From: Streptomyces toxytricini
GTDB taxonomy: Bacteria; Actinomycetota; Actinomycetes; Streptomycetales; Streptomycetaceae
Assembly: GCF_014649915.1 (NCBI RefSeq)
Contig: NZ_BMTY01000007.1
Span: 186,001 to 250,000, forward strand
Direction: 5' to 3'
DNA length: 64,000 nucleotides
A program made the position numbers and the translations under genes. Positions 38,633 to 48,278 of this stretch are shown here, in pieces (positions within the stretch are counted from its first letter, which is position 1; every line of letters begins with the position of its first letter). Under the pieces are notes generated by a model. That model worked only from the letters and a program-made list of their open reading frames with translations. It had not been told where the DNA came from and searched no databases.

Positions 38633-39075
38633 CCCCGAAGGTCCAGTCAACGCCCCTCCACTCCGTGTCCGTGGCGGGCGCGGTCGTACGCGAGGACGGC
38701 CGACTGCTGGCGATCCAGCGCGCGGACAACGGGACCTGGGAACTCCCCGGCGGAGTCTTGGAGCTCACCGAGTCCCCCGAGGACGGCGTACGCCGCGAAG
38801 TTCTGGAAGAAACCGGCATCCACGTGGCGGTGGACGAGCTGACCGGCGTCTACAAGAACACGACCCGGGGCGTCGTAGCCCTGGTCTTCCGCTGCAAGCC
38901 GACAGGCGGCACGGAACGTACCTCCGACGAGTCCACGGCCGTAGCCTGGCTCACCCCCGACGAGGTAGCCGACCGCATGGCTGAGGTCTTCGCCGTACGC
39001 CTCTTGGACGCCTTGGACGGAGCGGGCCCCCACGTCCGCAGCCACGACGGCCGCCGGCTGATCGACGCGAGCTGA
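38620..39075 (+). CDS. pif: Nudix-family immunity factor, Pif-like
   Basis: 151 aa. Nudix box GGVLELTESPEDGVRREVLEETGI fits Gx5Ex7REUxEExGU. In pSAM2 the Nudix protein Pif blocks redundant transfer between cells already carrying the element. Position divergent from korSA is the same. Two ATGs are possible (38608 and 38620); neither has a clear ribosome site, and the second gives the usual MSTGAPKV start. Hydrolase substrate unknown. Confidence 0.8.
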   Translation: MSTGAPKVQSTPLHSVSVAGAVVREDGRLLAIQRADNGTWELPGGVLELTESPEDGVRREVLEETGIHVAVDELTGVYKNTTRGVVALVFRCKPTGGTERTSDESTAVAWLTPDEVADRMAEVFAVRLLDALDGAGPHVRSHDGRRLIDAS

Positions 39076-39096
39076 GCCGAGGAGCCCCTGCCGCTC

Positions 39097-40044
39097 TCAG
39101 GCAGTAGCCCAGGCCTGCCGGTGCCGGGCGACTGCGTAGATCTGCTCCACCTTCCGGGCATCGAGCACTCCGGTGGCGTGCGCGAGAGCGGCGAGGCTGA
39201 GGTCGTTGTAGACCTGCACCGTCTGCTGAGGCGAAGCGAGGTCGACCGCCGCCGGCTGCACGAAGATCAGCAGCGGGGCCACCTCCACTGAGAAGCCGCA
39301 GTGGGCAGTCAGCACCTTGGCCGCGCGTTCGGCTTCCCGCCGGGCCTTCTTCGGGATGGGGTACCCCGGCCCGTGATCGACCTTGACGACGTCGTCGCCG
39401 ACCCAGACGTTCCGTCCGGTGAAGTTCTTCGTGTTCAGCGTGAACACCCCACCGGGCCCGATCAGCAAGTGATCTATGTCGTGCTTCGGCGGCAACGGCA
39501 CCGAGTGCAGTACCACCCAGCCATGCCCCAGGAAGCGCCGCAGCTCCTTCCCGACCTTCCGCTCCCCCACCAGGCCCTTGCGCCAGCTATCCATGTCCGA
39601 AGGGCGCCGCAGCACCACATCGAGCCACCGCTGCGCGAGCCCAGGCCCCTCGGTGTCCAGCTTCCGCTTCAACGCCTCACCGGGCTTGTTCCGCGCCAGA
39701 TCGTCCCCGTCAGCCAGGGGCGGCAGCAAAGGCGGCCCCGAAGGTCGAGGAGGAAGCGACACCTGAGAGGTCGGCCGGGGCTCAGACTGCGGCCGAGAAG
39801 CGAGCGGCGGAGGCACCGATCCCGGCATCTTGGGAACCTTCCCAGCCGTGAGCCCGTTGGCACCGCCCTCCGTCGGCACGTACCGCACGAGCGCCTTGAG
39901 CACCTCTGCCCGTAACCCCGGACGCTTCAACTCCAGATGCTCGCTGACCTGATCGAACCAGGCCACCTCACCGCCATCGGCGGCATTCACGTAGAGCCGG
40001 TCCCGCCCATACCGCTTCCACGCCTTGACCGTCAGCTCCCCCAC
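39097..40044 (-). CDS. NERD-domain protein (nuclease-related)
   Basis: 315 aa. The NERD domain (about 150-265) shows RKGLVGERKVGKELRRFL, GWVVLHSVPLPPKHDIDHLL and GGVFTLNTKNF. The D-I-D-H and L-N-T-K-N pattern is the PD-(D/E)xK-like core expected of a nuclease, with the catalytic E/Q-x-K replaced by N-T-K. A Pro-rich linker (about 75-115) joins it to an unknown N-terminal domain. GTG start with AGGGGGG upstream. A promoter made by a tandem repeat lies 97 bases ahead. Cargo of the AICE, possibly defensive. Confidence 0.75.
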   Translation of the reverse strand: MGELTVKAWKRYGRDRLYVNAADGGEVAWFDQVSEHLELKRPGLRAEVLKALVRYVPTEGGANGLTAGKVPKMPGSVPPPLASRPQSEPRPTSQVSLPPRPSGPPLLPPLADGDDLARNKPGEALKRKLDTEGPGLAQRWLDVVLRRPSDMDSWRKGLVGERKVGKELRRFLGHGWVVLHSVPLPPKHDIDHLLIGPGGVFTLNTKNFTGRNVWVGDDVVKVDHGPGYPIPKKARREAERAAKVLTAHCGFSVEVAPLLIFVQPAAVDLASPQQTVQVYNDLSLAALAHATGVLDARKVEQIYAVARHRQAWATA

Positions 40045-40105
40045 AGGCCCCCCTCAGCCTTGGCCGTCCCCAAGACCATGGCAACAGCCCGAGCAGCCGC
40101 CCACA

Positions 40106-40185
40106 AGAAGGCCTTAGGGGTGGGGTCAAACTTTCCCTACTTCATAGAAGGCCTTAGGGGTGGGGTCAAACTTTCCCTACTTCAT
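40106..40185 (-). repeat. Exact 40-bp tandem repeat forming a promoter for the NERD gene
   Basis: Copies at 40106-40145 and 40146-40185 are identical. On the minus strand TTGACC in one copy (40169-40164) and TATGAA at the junction of the copies (40146-40141) are 17 bases apart, a near-consensus housekeeping promoter. The downstream copy alone has no comparable -10 box, so the duplication appears to have created it. Confidence 0.75.
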
Positions 40186-40434
40186 CAAGGCACCCGCCGC
40201 GCACAGCGCGGCGCGCGCGGCCCGTCGCCCGGGCCTGCGCTCCTGTCTGCGCCCCGCTCCAGCCCGACCGCCGACCGCACGCCTGACAGCTCGGGTTGAT
40301 GGGCGACAAACCACGACGCGGCCGAGGCGGTACGCGGGTGCGGCTCAAGATGGTGCCTCCGGCGGGGGCACTCAGGCTCCGGGATGGAGGAGGCTCGTGC
40401 TCGGGTGCCGGCCCGTGGGTTGTAGCGGTGGGGA

Positions 40435-40582
40435 CTCCCATCCCGTCTGCCGTCGACCCAGGCAGAGCCGAGCAGACACGGCACCGGGCGTCCAGGTCGT
40501 TCGTCCAGTTGGGCGCTCCACCTGGACGCCCGGCACCGCGCCTGCTCCACGGTGTGTGGGTCGACGGCAGACGGGATGGGAG
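40435..40582. repeat. Long inverted repeat (about 150-base hairpin)
   Basis: Outer arms 40435-40460 and 40557-40582 match perfectly over 26 bp; inner arms 40484-40497 and 40520-40533 over 14 bp; the sequence between them is also partly paired. It lies in a gene-free stretch (40045-40614) between the NERD and Fic genes. It could be a single-strand origin, a transfer site or a structured RNA. It may also end fic transcription, since it begins 33 bases past that stop. Confidence 0.8.
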
Positions 40583-40614
40583 CGGTGGGGTTCCCTTGGC
40601 TCGCCTAGCAATAC

Positions 40615-41958
40615 TCAGGACGCGAGCTCGCCCGCCAGAATTTTCGCCGCTTCCAGAATGCTTTTCTCCTCCACCTCGTAGCCTCGACGCAACAGGACCG
40701 TTTTAGCCTCCATAGGCCGCAGAACGATCTCCTCCACCGGGCCCTCGTCAAATCGCAGCGGTCGATACGGGTGGACAGCCTCGGGGTTCTCGTCTCGCAC
40801 AGAGACAAAGATTGATGGATACCTTTTCGCCGAACCGTCAAGGTCGCGAAGAGCCTCACTCTTGAACCCATACCAGAGAAGCCACTGCGGCACCCGATCC
40901 CCATCTATTACTTTCCCGAACCAAGAATTACCTTCAGGGTCGAGATCCTCCAGCAAGGAATACGAACTCAAATCTGGATTCCCTTGAAGGAGTATGGACC
41001 ATCCCCGGGCCTTGAGCGCCTCAGACAAAGCCATAAAAAACTGATCCGGAAGGATCTTCCACAGGTCAAACCTATTCTTCACGGTGGACAGCAAGCGATC
41101 TTTAACGATCTCCCGGACGTAATCCGGGCGCGACATAAGTCGAACGGTTCGATTCAACACCAGAACAAACAGGTCATAGAGCGGAAGAATGTCGCCGTCG
41201 TCACTTCGCGCCAAGGCGTCATAGTACTGCCCACGGTCCACTCTCGAACGCACCAAGAGCGGCGGGAATCCGTTCCGCGCCAGGGACATGTTCGCAAGCA
41301 GACGAGCCATCCGACCATTGCCATCCTCAAACGGATGGATGTGCGTGAGCCATGCGTGAATGACCGTAGCCTCCAGTGCAGGGTTCACATCACATTGCTG
41401 CCACCAGTCGGAAAGTTCACGCATATGAATGGGGGCTTCCCAAGGAGCCGAGGTGCGGTGTCTGGTACCGCCAATCTCATTCTCTACCTCCTTGTATCGG
41501 CCGGCATATGCTTCCCCGCTGGCGATTAGCTCATGCAGTGAACGCATTTCATATTCACGCGGCCTGACGGAACCACGCGCCCATTCGTCTGCGATTTCGT
41601 GCGCCTTGTAAAGACCGAGCGCCTCATAGACTCTCGGATCTTGCCTGACTGCCTGCATCAAGGAACCCAAAGGCGCCTGCAGTAGCTCCTTGTACGTGAG
41701 AGCAACTTCGTTGACCTGCCTGTAGGTCCAGTCGTATCCTTCAATGCTATTGCTTTCCGCGACGAGTCGAGTCCTGATAGCCCGAACATAGGGCTCGAAC
41801 ATCTCTTGCCCCTCAAGGGCAATTCGCTCCTGTACGGCAATCGATTTTTCTCGTGAACGCGTTGCCTTTTCTTCTACGATTCTGAAACGAGACAAAGCGG
41901 CCTCATCTTCAGCAATCAAGTAAGGGGTACCCGTGAAGACTGCATCAACCTCTCCCAT
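40615..41958 (-). CDS. Fic-family protein with N-terminal inhibitory motif
   Basis: Probable AMP-transferase modifying protein Ser/Thr/Tyr hydroxyls. 447 aa. Inhibitory helix S69-N-S-I-E73-G74 fits (S/T)xxxE(G/N), so self-inhibited class II. Active-site loop H208-P-F-E-D-G-N-G-R-M-A-R219 is complete. A C-terminal domain (about 300-447) of unknown fold follows, longer than in minimal Fic proteins. GC and codon use are lower than in neighbours (AT-ending codons, AGA/ATA present), indicating recent transfer. No antitoxin gene is adjacent, consistent with in-cis inhibition. Target unknown. Confidence 0.85.
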   Translation of the reverse strand: MGEVDAVFTGTPYLIAEDEAALSRFRIVEEKATRSREKSIAVQERIALEGQEMFEPYVRAIRTRLVAESNSIEGYDWTYRQVNEVALTYKELLQAPLGSLMQAVRQDPRVYEALGLYKAHEIADEWARGSVRPREYEMRSLHELIASGEAYAGRYKEVENEIGGTRHRTSAPWEAPIHMRELSDWWQQCDVNPALEATVIHAWLTHIHPFEDGNGRMARLLANMSLARNGFPPLLVRSRVDRGQYYDALARSDDGDILPLYDLFVLVLNRTVRLMSRPDYVREIVKDRLLSTVKNRFDLWKILPDQFFMALSEALKARGWSILLQGNPDLSSYSLLEDLDPEGNSWFGKVIDGDRVPQWLLWYGFKSEALRDLDGSAKRYPSIFVSVRDENPEAVHPYRPLRFDEGPVEEIVLRPMEAKTVLLRRGYEVEEKSILEAAKILAGELAS

Positions 41959-42420
41959 GCGCCAACCGTAATGCCTTCAACGTGCCCGTGACAGGCTTTC
42001 AGTCAATCCTGACCACCAGGAGAGGTCGTGCCGTCCGCGAACGGCAGGTACACCCACACGTGTCCCGAGGGAGGATGGGTTTGCAGCCATCCTCCAGAAG
42101 GCAGCACAGAGGTTGGCCTGCCAGGACATGAGGTCGGGCGGACGTCTGGGCTAGAGAGTTGGCCCGACGTGCTGCAACGGGTGAACCGTGAAAGCCTGCC
42201 TTGGCGCACAACGGGTGGATACCTTCGCAACTCCATGGTTTCTGGAGGACCCTACGGCCGGCGTGCCCGGCGCGTATCAACAGCTCGGCGGCCTCTGAAC
42301 CCACATCACTGCCTGGTGAGGTTCGGCAGTGCCTTCACAAGATGCGGCCTATGCGTGGACCGTGGAGTGTTCGCAGCACCCGTCGGGACCTCTGAGCTGC
42401 TGAAATGTGCAGTACGCACG
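41959..42420. other. Gene-free stretch between the fic gene and the internal att site
   Basis: About 460 bases. Frames passing through it run into the att copy and lack ribosome sites. No repeat or RNA was recognised. It probably carries the fic promoter and arm-type integrase sites of the element end. Confidence 0.5.
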
Positions 42421-42462
42421 CGGCCTCCGGAGCCGTGTGCGCAGGTTCGAATCCTGCCGGGG
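42421..42462 (+). other. Internal att site (right end of AICE)
   Basis: 42 bases identical to tRNA-Arg 29737-29778, then G to A at the fifth G of the acceptor. The 5' half of the tRNA is missing, so it is not a functional tRNA. Confidence 0.85.
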
Positions 42463-42514
42463 ACACTCTCGCAAGACCAGCGCCGCAAAGCCGCTGACCT
42501 GCGAAAGTGCCAAA

Positions 42515-42557
42515 GATGAAGGCCCGGACTCAGTCCCACTGAGCCCGGGCCTTCATC
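42515..42557. terminator. Hairpin next to the internal att
   Basis: GATGAAGGCCCGG (42515-42527) pairs with 42545-42557, with an inner CTCAGT/ACTGAG stem. Related, decayed copies stand at about 57860-57890 and 57114-57135, so it is part of an att arm shared by several elements. Confidence 0.65.
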
Positions 42558-42684
42558 GTTGTGCGGCGCCGTCCACGCGTGAGTAGCGCGTGAGATCCTC
42601 CGACGGGAGGGCAGTCGAGCGGGCTACGCCGCACACCGACGAACGACCTTCAGGTGCTTGGGGCGAGCGCTAGCGTCGCGTGGC

Positions 42685-43509
42685 ATGAACAACATCGTGG
42701 GCGTTCCGCTATCCACCCAGGTCTTGACTCAGGATGGATAGAAGCATCATCACGAGGTGCGCGTCGGGGATCACACCCTCGGCTACAACCCCTCCTCTGG
42801 CGTCAGTGAGTGGACCGCCATTGAGCAGGTGCGCGAGTTCCCTGCCGCTGAGGTGTGGAAGATCGGTAACCAGAGCTGGCAGGCCGAGGTCACAGCAGGG
42901 CTCCCCTGGTGGTCCGAGGCCCGCCGGCGGATCCCGGTGCCAGGCGATGTCCTCTGCATGGTCTGCGGCCGCGATTTCACCAGCCCCCGCGGCTACCAGG
43001 TCCACATGACCAAAGCGCACGGAGCTGCCCGGGCAGCGGCCGGTTTCCATTATGTGGGCGAGTTCGTGCGTGCTGCCGACTTCACCGGAGACATGCGACT
43101 TCGCGTGTCCGCCCCGCTTGAGAGTCAGTCGGTCTTGCAGTTGAGTAGCGCTGACGTTCGGATCCTCGCGTGGCTCTGGGGGGACGGGAACCTCCGCGAG
43201 GCGGAGCGTCCCGGCGCGTTTGATGGTTCGATTTTTCAATCGAAAGAGGAACATGTAGGGAAGCTTAGGTCCCTACTGCGAGAAGTGCCGCACACTGAAT
43301 TCTCGCGCCAGAGAAAGGAAGGGCATCTCCGGGCCTATCATTTTCGACTGCGCCGCGCGTTTGTCACAGACCTGGTGGAGCGTTCTGGAATAGCGGAGTC
43401 CACCCCGGAAATGTTCGTACTCAGGCTCTCTCGTCAGCAGCGAGAAGCCTGGCTTGACGCCATGATCGACGCCGAGGGGCATCGCATGAAGGGCAAGGAG
43501 TCGCACTAG
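42685..43509 (+). pseudogene. Intein-like / LAGLIDADG homing endonuclease-type protein, amber stop
   Basis: The frame from ATG 42685 (MNNIVGVPLSTQVLTQDG) meets TAG at 42739, where TGG (Trp) is expected, then continues KHHHEVRVGDHTLGYNPSSG to 43509. The N-terminal part resembles intein splicing blocks (TQVLTQDG, VGDHTLGYN). A C2H2 finger CMVCGRDFTSPRGYQVHMTKAH follows. The rest resembles a LAGLIDADG endonuclease (ILAWLWGDGNLRE, LSRQQREAWLDAMIDAEGH). The end at TAG 43507 may also be premature, since readable text (REFSHP) follows. A re-start at GTG 42757 could still yield about 250 aa. Confidence 0.6.
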
Positions 43510-43634
43510 AGGGAGTTCAGCCACCCGCGCTGCGCGCGTCTCCCGAGCAAGGAGCTGGTGTGCCGCCAAGGGCCAGCCCAGGTCCGGAGGGCGGGCCTCC
43601 TCTCATATTGACGACCGTGCTGGAGGTGTTGGTT

Positions 43635-43991
43635 ATGCCCGCGTGCTGCCGTCCGCCATCGCGGGCCTCAAACTCTTTTCGCTTCCTCATCGGGCTGTTG
43701 TTGGTTTCCTTGGCCACGGTTGGCATGGTGATCGGCATCGCTGGACCCGCCTGGCCGGTCGCCACGATTCCGGAGGTGATCACGAACCTCCGGAACTTCA
43801 TCGTCGGCCTCCTCGCCGGTCTGGCCACGCTGTTCCTGACGTTCGGGGGCCTGCGCTACCTGATGGCTGGCGGAGATCCGAGCGAAGTCCAGTCCGCCAA
43901 GGTGGCGTTGTGTGCAGCCGCCATCGGCTACAGGTTGGCAGTCCTCGCGCCCATTCTGGTGACGGCCCTCAAGGGAATCGTGGGGGCCTGA
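43635..43991 (+). CDS. TrbC/VirB2-like pilin of a type IV secretion-type apparatus
   Basis: 118 aa from ATG 43635 with GGAGG 8 bases upstream. Two hydrophobic segments: FLIGLLLVSLATVGMVIGIAG and FIVGLLAGLATLFLTFGGLRY, then MAGGDPSEVQSAKVALCAA and ILVTALKGIVGA. This is the plan of the T4SS pilin family of Gram-positive conjugative elements. First and only intact gene of the transfer set; its stop overlaps the next start (TGATG). Confidence 0.75.
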   Translation: MPACCRPPSRASNSFRFLIGLLLVSLATVGMVIGIAGPAWPVATIPEVITNLRNFIVGLLAGLATLFLTFGGLRYLMAGGDPSEVQSAKVALCAAAIGYRLAVLAPILVTALKGIVGA

Positions 43992-45555
43992 TGCCGAAGC
44001 ACTCTGCGTGCTGCTGCGGGCCTGTGTGGTCCTGGGGCTGTTGATCGTCACCTTGGCGGGCTCGGTACCCGCCTCGTGCGCGGCCTCAGCATCAGTGGTG
44101 CTGGCGCCGTCCGCCCCGAGCCGCGCCCCGGGCCGGGCCCCCGACCCGAGCCCGCTCCCGCACCGGGGCCGACGCCGGCGCCCGGGCCTCCACGTCCTCG
44201 CCCGACACAACCGTCCACGCCAGAGCCGACTCCTGGCCCGACGCCCGGCGCAGAGGAAGTGGACGGAAGCAACCGGCCGCCGCTGGAGACAGGGTTCTTC
44301 GACGGCCTCATCGACATCCCCGGAATGATCGTCAATGCGATCACTTCGTTTCTGGGAATGCTCGTCGAGCAGATCATGAAGCCCGTGCGGGAGCTGCTGG
44401 CGGGCACCCTGCTGTCCACGCCTGACATCACCCAGCATGCGGATATCAAGCGGCTGTGGGCGGGTTCCGTCGGGATCTACGTCCTGTTCGTGATGGCCGG
44501 TGGGGTGACGGTCATGGGGCACCAGACCGTCCAGTCCCGCTACGCGGTCAAGCAGATCGCCCCGCGCCTGGTGCTCGGCCTGATCGTGGCATCAAGCTCG
44601 CTGACGGTCATGGGCAAGGCGATCTCTCTGGCGAACGCGATGTCGCATGCGGTGATGGGCACCGACATGTCGGATGCCGGGAAGGGGCTGGTGGAGCGGG
44701 TCATCCAGATCCCCGGCTGGTGCACGCGGGTGGTATTCCGCTCGACTCCGATCAGCACCCAGCTTCCGGCACCCCTGCGGATGCTTCAAAGCGTTGCCAT
44801 GTGGCGTCTCGTCGGGCACTTCCTTCCCGGCGCTTCCGCTCTTGGTCGCCGCGGAGGCAGAGGGTGGCCCGGAGGTCACCGCGTCGGGGAGGCCCGCCAA
44901 GTGGAGGTGGTGGGCGCCGTCCCGGCGGAGGCCGACGCCCAGGAGGCGGAGGCCGGCCCGGTGGTACTGGCCCCGGCCGCCGGCCGCGACCGACGCCAGG
45001 CGGGATTGCCGGATACGCGCTCCGTGGCGGCCGGGCTCTGGTGACAAGAGCCCGAGCACGACGGGGAGCGAACCGCGGCGCCCCGTCCCAGACCCTCCCC
45101 GGCCAATCAGGCACCCAAGGCGCCGTCACCACTGCCCCACCGAGATCTACGGCTCCGCGCGCACGAAGTCGCATCTCGTCCACCACCCAGTCGCGGCGTA
45201 GCCGGCGAACGGCCACCACCCGCCGAATCTCCAGGAGGGGGCGACCTACGCTCGTGCCGCACCCCGCTCAAGCCTGCCGCGCACGGCAGTTGAGGCTCCC
45301 CGTACCGGCCGCTCCCGTGGCCGCCCGCCCGCCGCGACCGGTGCAGACCTGGCTCTCAATCCGCACGCCGCGGGTTCTCCGTACGACACTCCCGCGGCGC
45401 CTCAAGCAGCCACCCAGCAGCCGAGCAGCGGGTCAGTGCGGAGGCGGCAGCTCGCGCTGCTCATCCCCGCCGCGCGGGGCCGCGTTCGGCCCGTACGCCC
45501 CGTCCAGCTCCGGCTTCCTCTGGAACCCCCCTCTGTTCCCCGAAGGTGACCCTCG
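43991..45555 (+). pseudogene. VirB6/TrbL-like conjugal membrane protein, heavily frameshifted
   Basis: Signal-peptide-like text (LLRACVVLGLLIVTLAGSVP) lies in one frame, and a Pro-rich stretch plus the membrane core (FFDGLIDIPGMIVNAITSFLGMLVEQI, LWAGSVGIYVLFVMAGGVTVMG, PRLVLGLIVASSSLTVMGKAISLANAMSH) in another to about 44750. The rest, a Pro/Ala/Gly-rich tail, is scattered over three frames to about 45540. At least three indels are needed to rejoin it. Located between pilin and PrgI, where VirB6-like genes stand in actinobacterial elements. The last 500 bases contain no other gene. Confidence 0.6.
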
Positions 45556-46459
45556 ATGGCCGATTTCGACGACGAAGCCCTCCTGCCAGCCCGCATCCCC
45601 GCAGACGTGGATCGTAATGACCGCATTCTCGGACCGTTCACCGCTCGCCAGGTTGCCTATCTCGCCTCTCTCGCCCTTGTCCTTTACGGCGGCTATTGGG
45701 TGACGCGGACCTTGATGGCGCCGCTGCCATACCTCGCCCTGGTGGCGCCGCTCGCGGCCGTGGCCGCAGCCTTCTCCGTCGGCCGACGCGACGGGATCGG
45801 TATGGACCGGCACCTGCTGGCCGCCATCCAGTTCCACCGCTCCCCCAAGCGCCAAGTACATGCGCCCGAGGGCGTGCCGGACCTGCCCGGCCTGGTCCTC
45901 AGTAGTTGGCGAGCACAAGCTGGTGAGTCGCCCGCGCCCCATACGCTGCCTGGGCGGGCCGTGCTTGAGGACGGCAGCGTCCACCTCGGTGCTGATGGCT
46001 GGACCGCCTCGGGCTGCCTGCTCCACGGTGAATTTCGCCCTGCGTACGGGGGGGCGAGCAGCAGGCCCTGGCCGAGGCATTCGCCCGTTGGTTGAACTCG
46101 CTCACCGGCCCGACCCAGGTGCTGGTACGAGCGCACCGGCTGGATGTCGGCGATGTGGTCGAGGACCTGATCGCGGGGTCCGGTTCGCTGCCGCATCCCG
46201 CCTTGCAGCAGACGGCCCTGGCCCACGCGGACTTCTGGAGGAGTTGGCCGATGAGCGGGATCTGCTGACCCGCCAAGTCGTCCTCGTGGCACGCGAGCCA
46301 GCCTCTTCCGGCGGGCCGCGCGCTGCCCATCGCCTGTCCGAGGCCGCCCGTGCGCTGGAAGCGGCGGAGGTCATCGTCACCCCGCTGGACGGTCACGCCG
46401 CTGCCGACCTTCTCCGGGTTGCTGCTGATCCGGATGCCGTATTCCTGGGAGGTGCATGA
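45556..46459 (+). pseudogene. PrgI-family protein, frameshifted after the membrane part
   Basis: ATG 45556. PADVDRNDRILGPFTARQVAYL and membrane segments LASLALVLYGGYWV and LALVAPLAAVAAAFSVGRR match PrgI, a membrane component of Gram-positive T4SS. The frame is lost near 46020. The remainder can be followed through two more changes (in a GGGGGG run at 46048 and near 46230), EQQALAEAFARWLNSLTGP then LEELADERDLLTRQVVLVAR, to a TGA overlapping the next ATG at 46456. Repaired length is about 300 aa. Confidence 0.7.
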
Positions 46460-48278
46460 TGCTGTGGCCGGCGAAGTCCAGGATGGACGAGGAAGTCCTC
46501 GATGCCGGACATTTGCTCGAAGTGGTCGGGCCGGATGCGATCGAGGTCCGCGCACGTACGGTGGCAGTCGGCAGCCAGCTCGCGGCGACCCTCGTGGTCA
46601 CCGGATATCCGGCCGAGGTGGTGCCTGGCTGGCTCGATCCCCTGCTGACGTATCCCGGTCGCCTCGATGTCTCTCTGCACATCGAGCCGGTACCTAGTTC
46701 CCTGGCCTCCCAGCAGTTGAAGAAGCAGCGGGCCCGCCTTGAGTCCTCACGCCGGGCCGGCCTTGAGCGAGGGCGGCTGGACGATCCGGACACCGAAGCA
46801 GCGGCGGCGGACGCCGCCGAACTCGCGTACCGGATCGCCCGCGGGGAGGGAAAACTCTTCCGCCTCGGCCCATACATGACCATCTACGGGGAGAGCGAAG
46901 AGCACCTCGCCGACGAGGTCTCCTCCGTGCGTGCGATCGCCGAATCGCTGGTCATCACGACCGCGCCGACCATCTACCGGTCGCTACAGGGCTGGCTGGC
47001 GACGCTGCCTCTGGGATTGGACACGCTCAAGGTCCGCCGAACCTTCGACACCGAAGCCCTCGCGGCATGCTTCCCCTTCGCCTCCCCGGACCTGCCCGCC
47101 GACACGGCGCTCGCGCCGGGAGCCGTTCTGTACGGGCTGAACACCACGAGCTGATAGCTGCTGTTGTGGGACCGGTTCGCGCAGGACAACTACAACTCGG
47201 TCCTCCTGGCCCAGTCGGGTGCCGGCAAGTCGTACCTGACCAAGCTGGAGCTGCTGCGTCAGCTCTTCACCGGCACCGAGGCGCTGGTGATCGACCCGGA
47301 GGACGAGTACGTACTCTGGCCGAGTCGGTCGGCGGTGCCGTCATCCGCCTCGGTGACCCGTCGGCGCGGCTCAATCCCTTTGGCCTCCCGCAATCAGCTG
47401 TCCCGGAAGAGGACGCGCTGACCCGGCGGGTTCTGTTCCTGCATACCTTCCTTGCCGTGCTGTTCGGCGGTGAGCTGAGCGCGGCGGAGCGCGCGGTGCT
47501 GGACCGGGCTCTGCTCGCCACCTACCGGAGCGCAGGGATCACCGCCGACCCGATGTCCTGGACTCGGCCGGCGCCGCTGCTCGCCGATCTCGCCGCGCAG
47601 CTCTCGGCCATGGCTGAGCAGCCAGCCGCCGAGCTGGCCTCGCGGCTGGACCCGTACGTGCACGGCTCGCACCGGCAACTGTTCTCCGGGCCGACCACGA
47701 CCCGCCCGTCCGGGCATCTGGTGGTCTTCTGCCTGCGCGAAATCCCCGAGGAGCTCAGGACCGCGAGCATGCTGCCGGCCCTCGATGCCATCTGGCGGAC
47801 GGTGGCACACAGCGGAGCGCCCCGGCGTCGCCTCGTCGTCGTGGACGAGGCGTGGCGGCTCATGCACGACGGGCACGGCGCACGCTTCCTGTTCCGCATG
47901 GGCAAGGGCGCCCGCAGGTACTGGGCCGGACTGGCGCTCGTCACCCAGGACGAAGGCGATGTCCTGAGCAGCGACCTCGGCCGGGCCATCGTGTCCAATG
48001 CGGCCACGCAGCTGCTGATGCGCCAGGCTCCGCAGGCGATCGAGAAGATCACGGCCGCCTTCCACCTCTCCCGCGGTGAACGGCACCCCCTGCTCGCTGC
48101 CCCGCGCGGGTGCGCGCTCCTCCTCTCCGGCCGCACCAAGGTGTCATTCACCCCGGTCGCATCCGAGGCAGAGCACGCGCTGATCACCACGGATCAGGCC
48201 GAATTGGCCTCCGGCGAGGACGAGGACGGCGACTCCGATCCCTACGGCTTGCCCGAGCTGAGCGGTCTGCAGCTGTGA
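46456..48278 (+). pseudogene. VirB4/TraC-like conjugation ATPase, two stops and a frameshift
   Basis: Energises assembly of the mating channel. ATG 46456 with GGGAGG upstream. The first 232 codons run to TGA-TAG at 47152-47157, and the same frame then continues WDRFAQDNYNSVLLAQSGAGKSYLTKLE (Walker A, in parts). Near 47310 the frame shifts to LAESVGGAVIRLGDPSARLNPFG and runs open to 48278, with Walker B LVVVDEAWRLMHDGHG and RRYWAGLALVTQDEGDVL. Repaired length is about 607 aa. Confidence 0.8.

Larger units (their letters stand above)
29740..42462. mobile_element. pSAM2-type actinomycete integrative and conjugative element (AICE)
   Basis: About 12.7 kb between two copies of the tRNA-Arg 3' segment (29740-29788 and 42421-42462). 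Contents in order: int, xis, repSA, small ORF, cytosine methyltransferase, Zn-finger ORF, spdD-like, two small spread ORFs, spdB, Zn-finger ORF, traSA, pra-like, korSA, pif, NERD, repeats, Fic. This is the pSAM2 plan: site-specific integration, rolling-circle replication, FtsK-type double-stranded DNA transfer in mycelium. repSA, spdB and traSA are frameshifted, so autonomous replication and transfer are likely lost. Confidence 0.9.

Noticed and set aside
40106..40185. CRISPR array
   Set aside because: The two 40-bp units are directly adjacent with no spacer and there are only two; no cas genes nearby.
42421..42493. Second tRNA-Arg gene
   Set aside because: Only the 3' half is present; no D arm or 5' acceptor strand, and the acceptor G is changed.
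42028..42519. Plus-strand 163-codon frame across the internal att site
   Set aside because: It reads tRNA-derived sequence in its last third, has no ribosome site, and matches no family.
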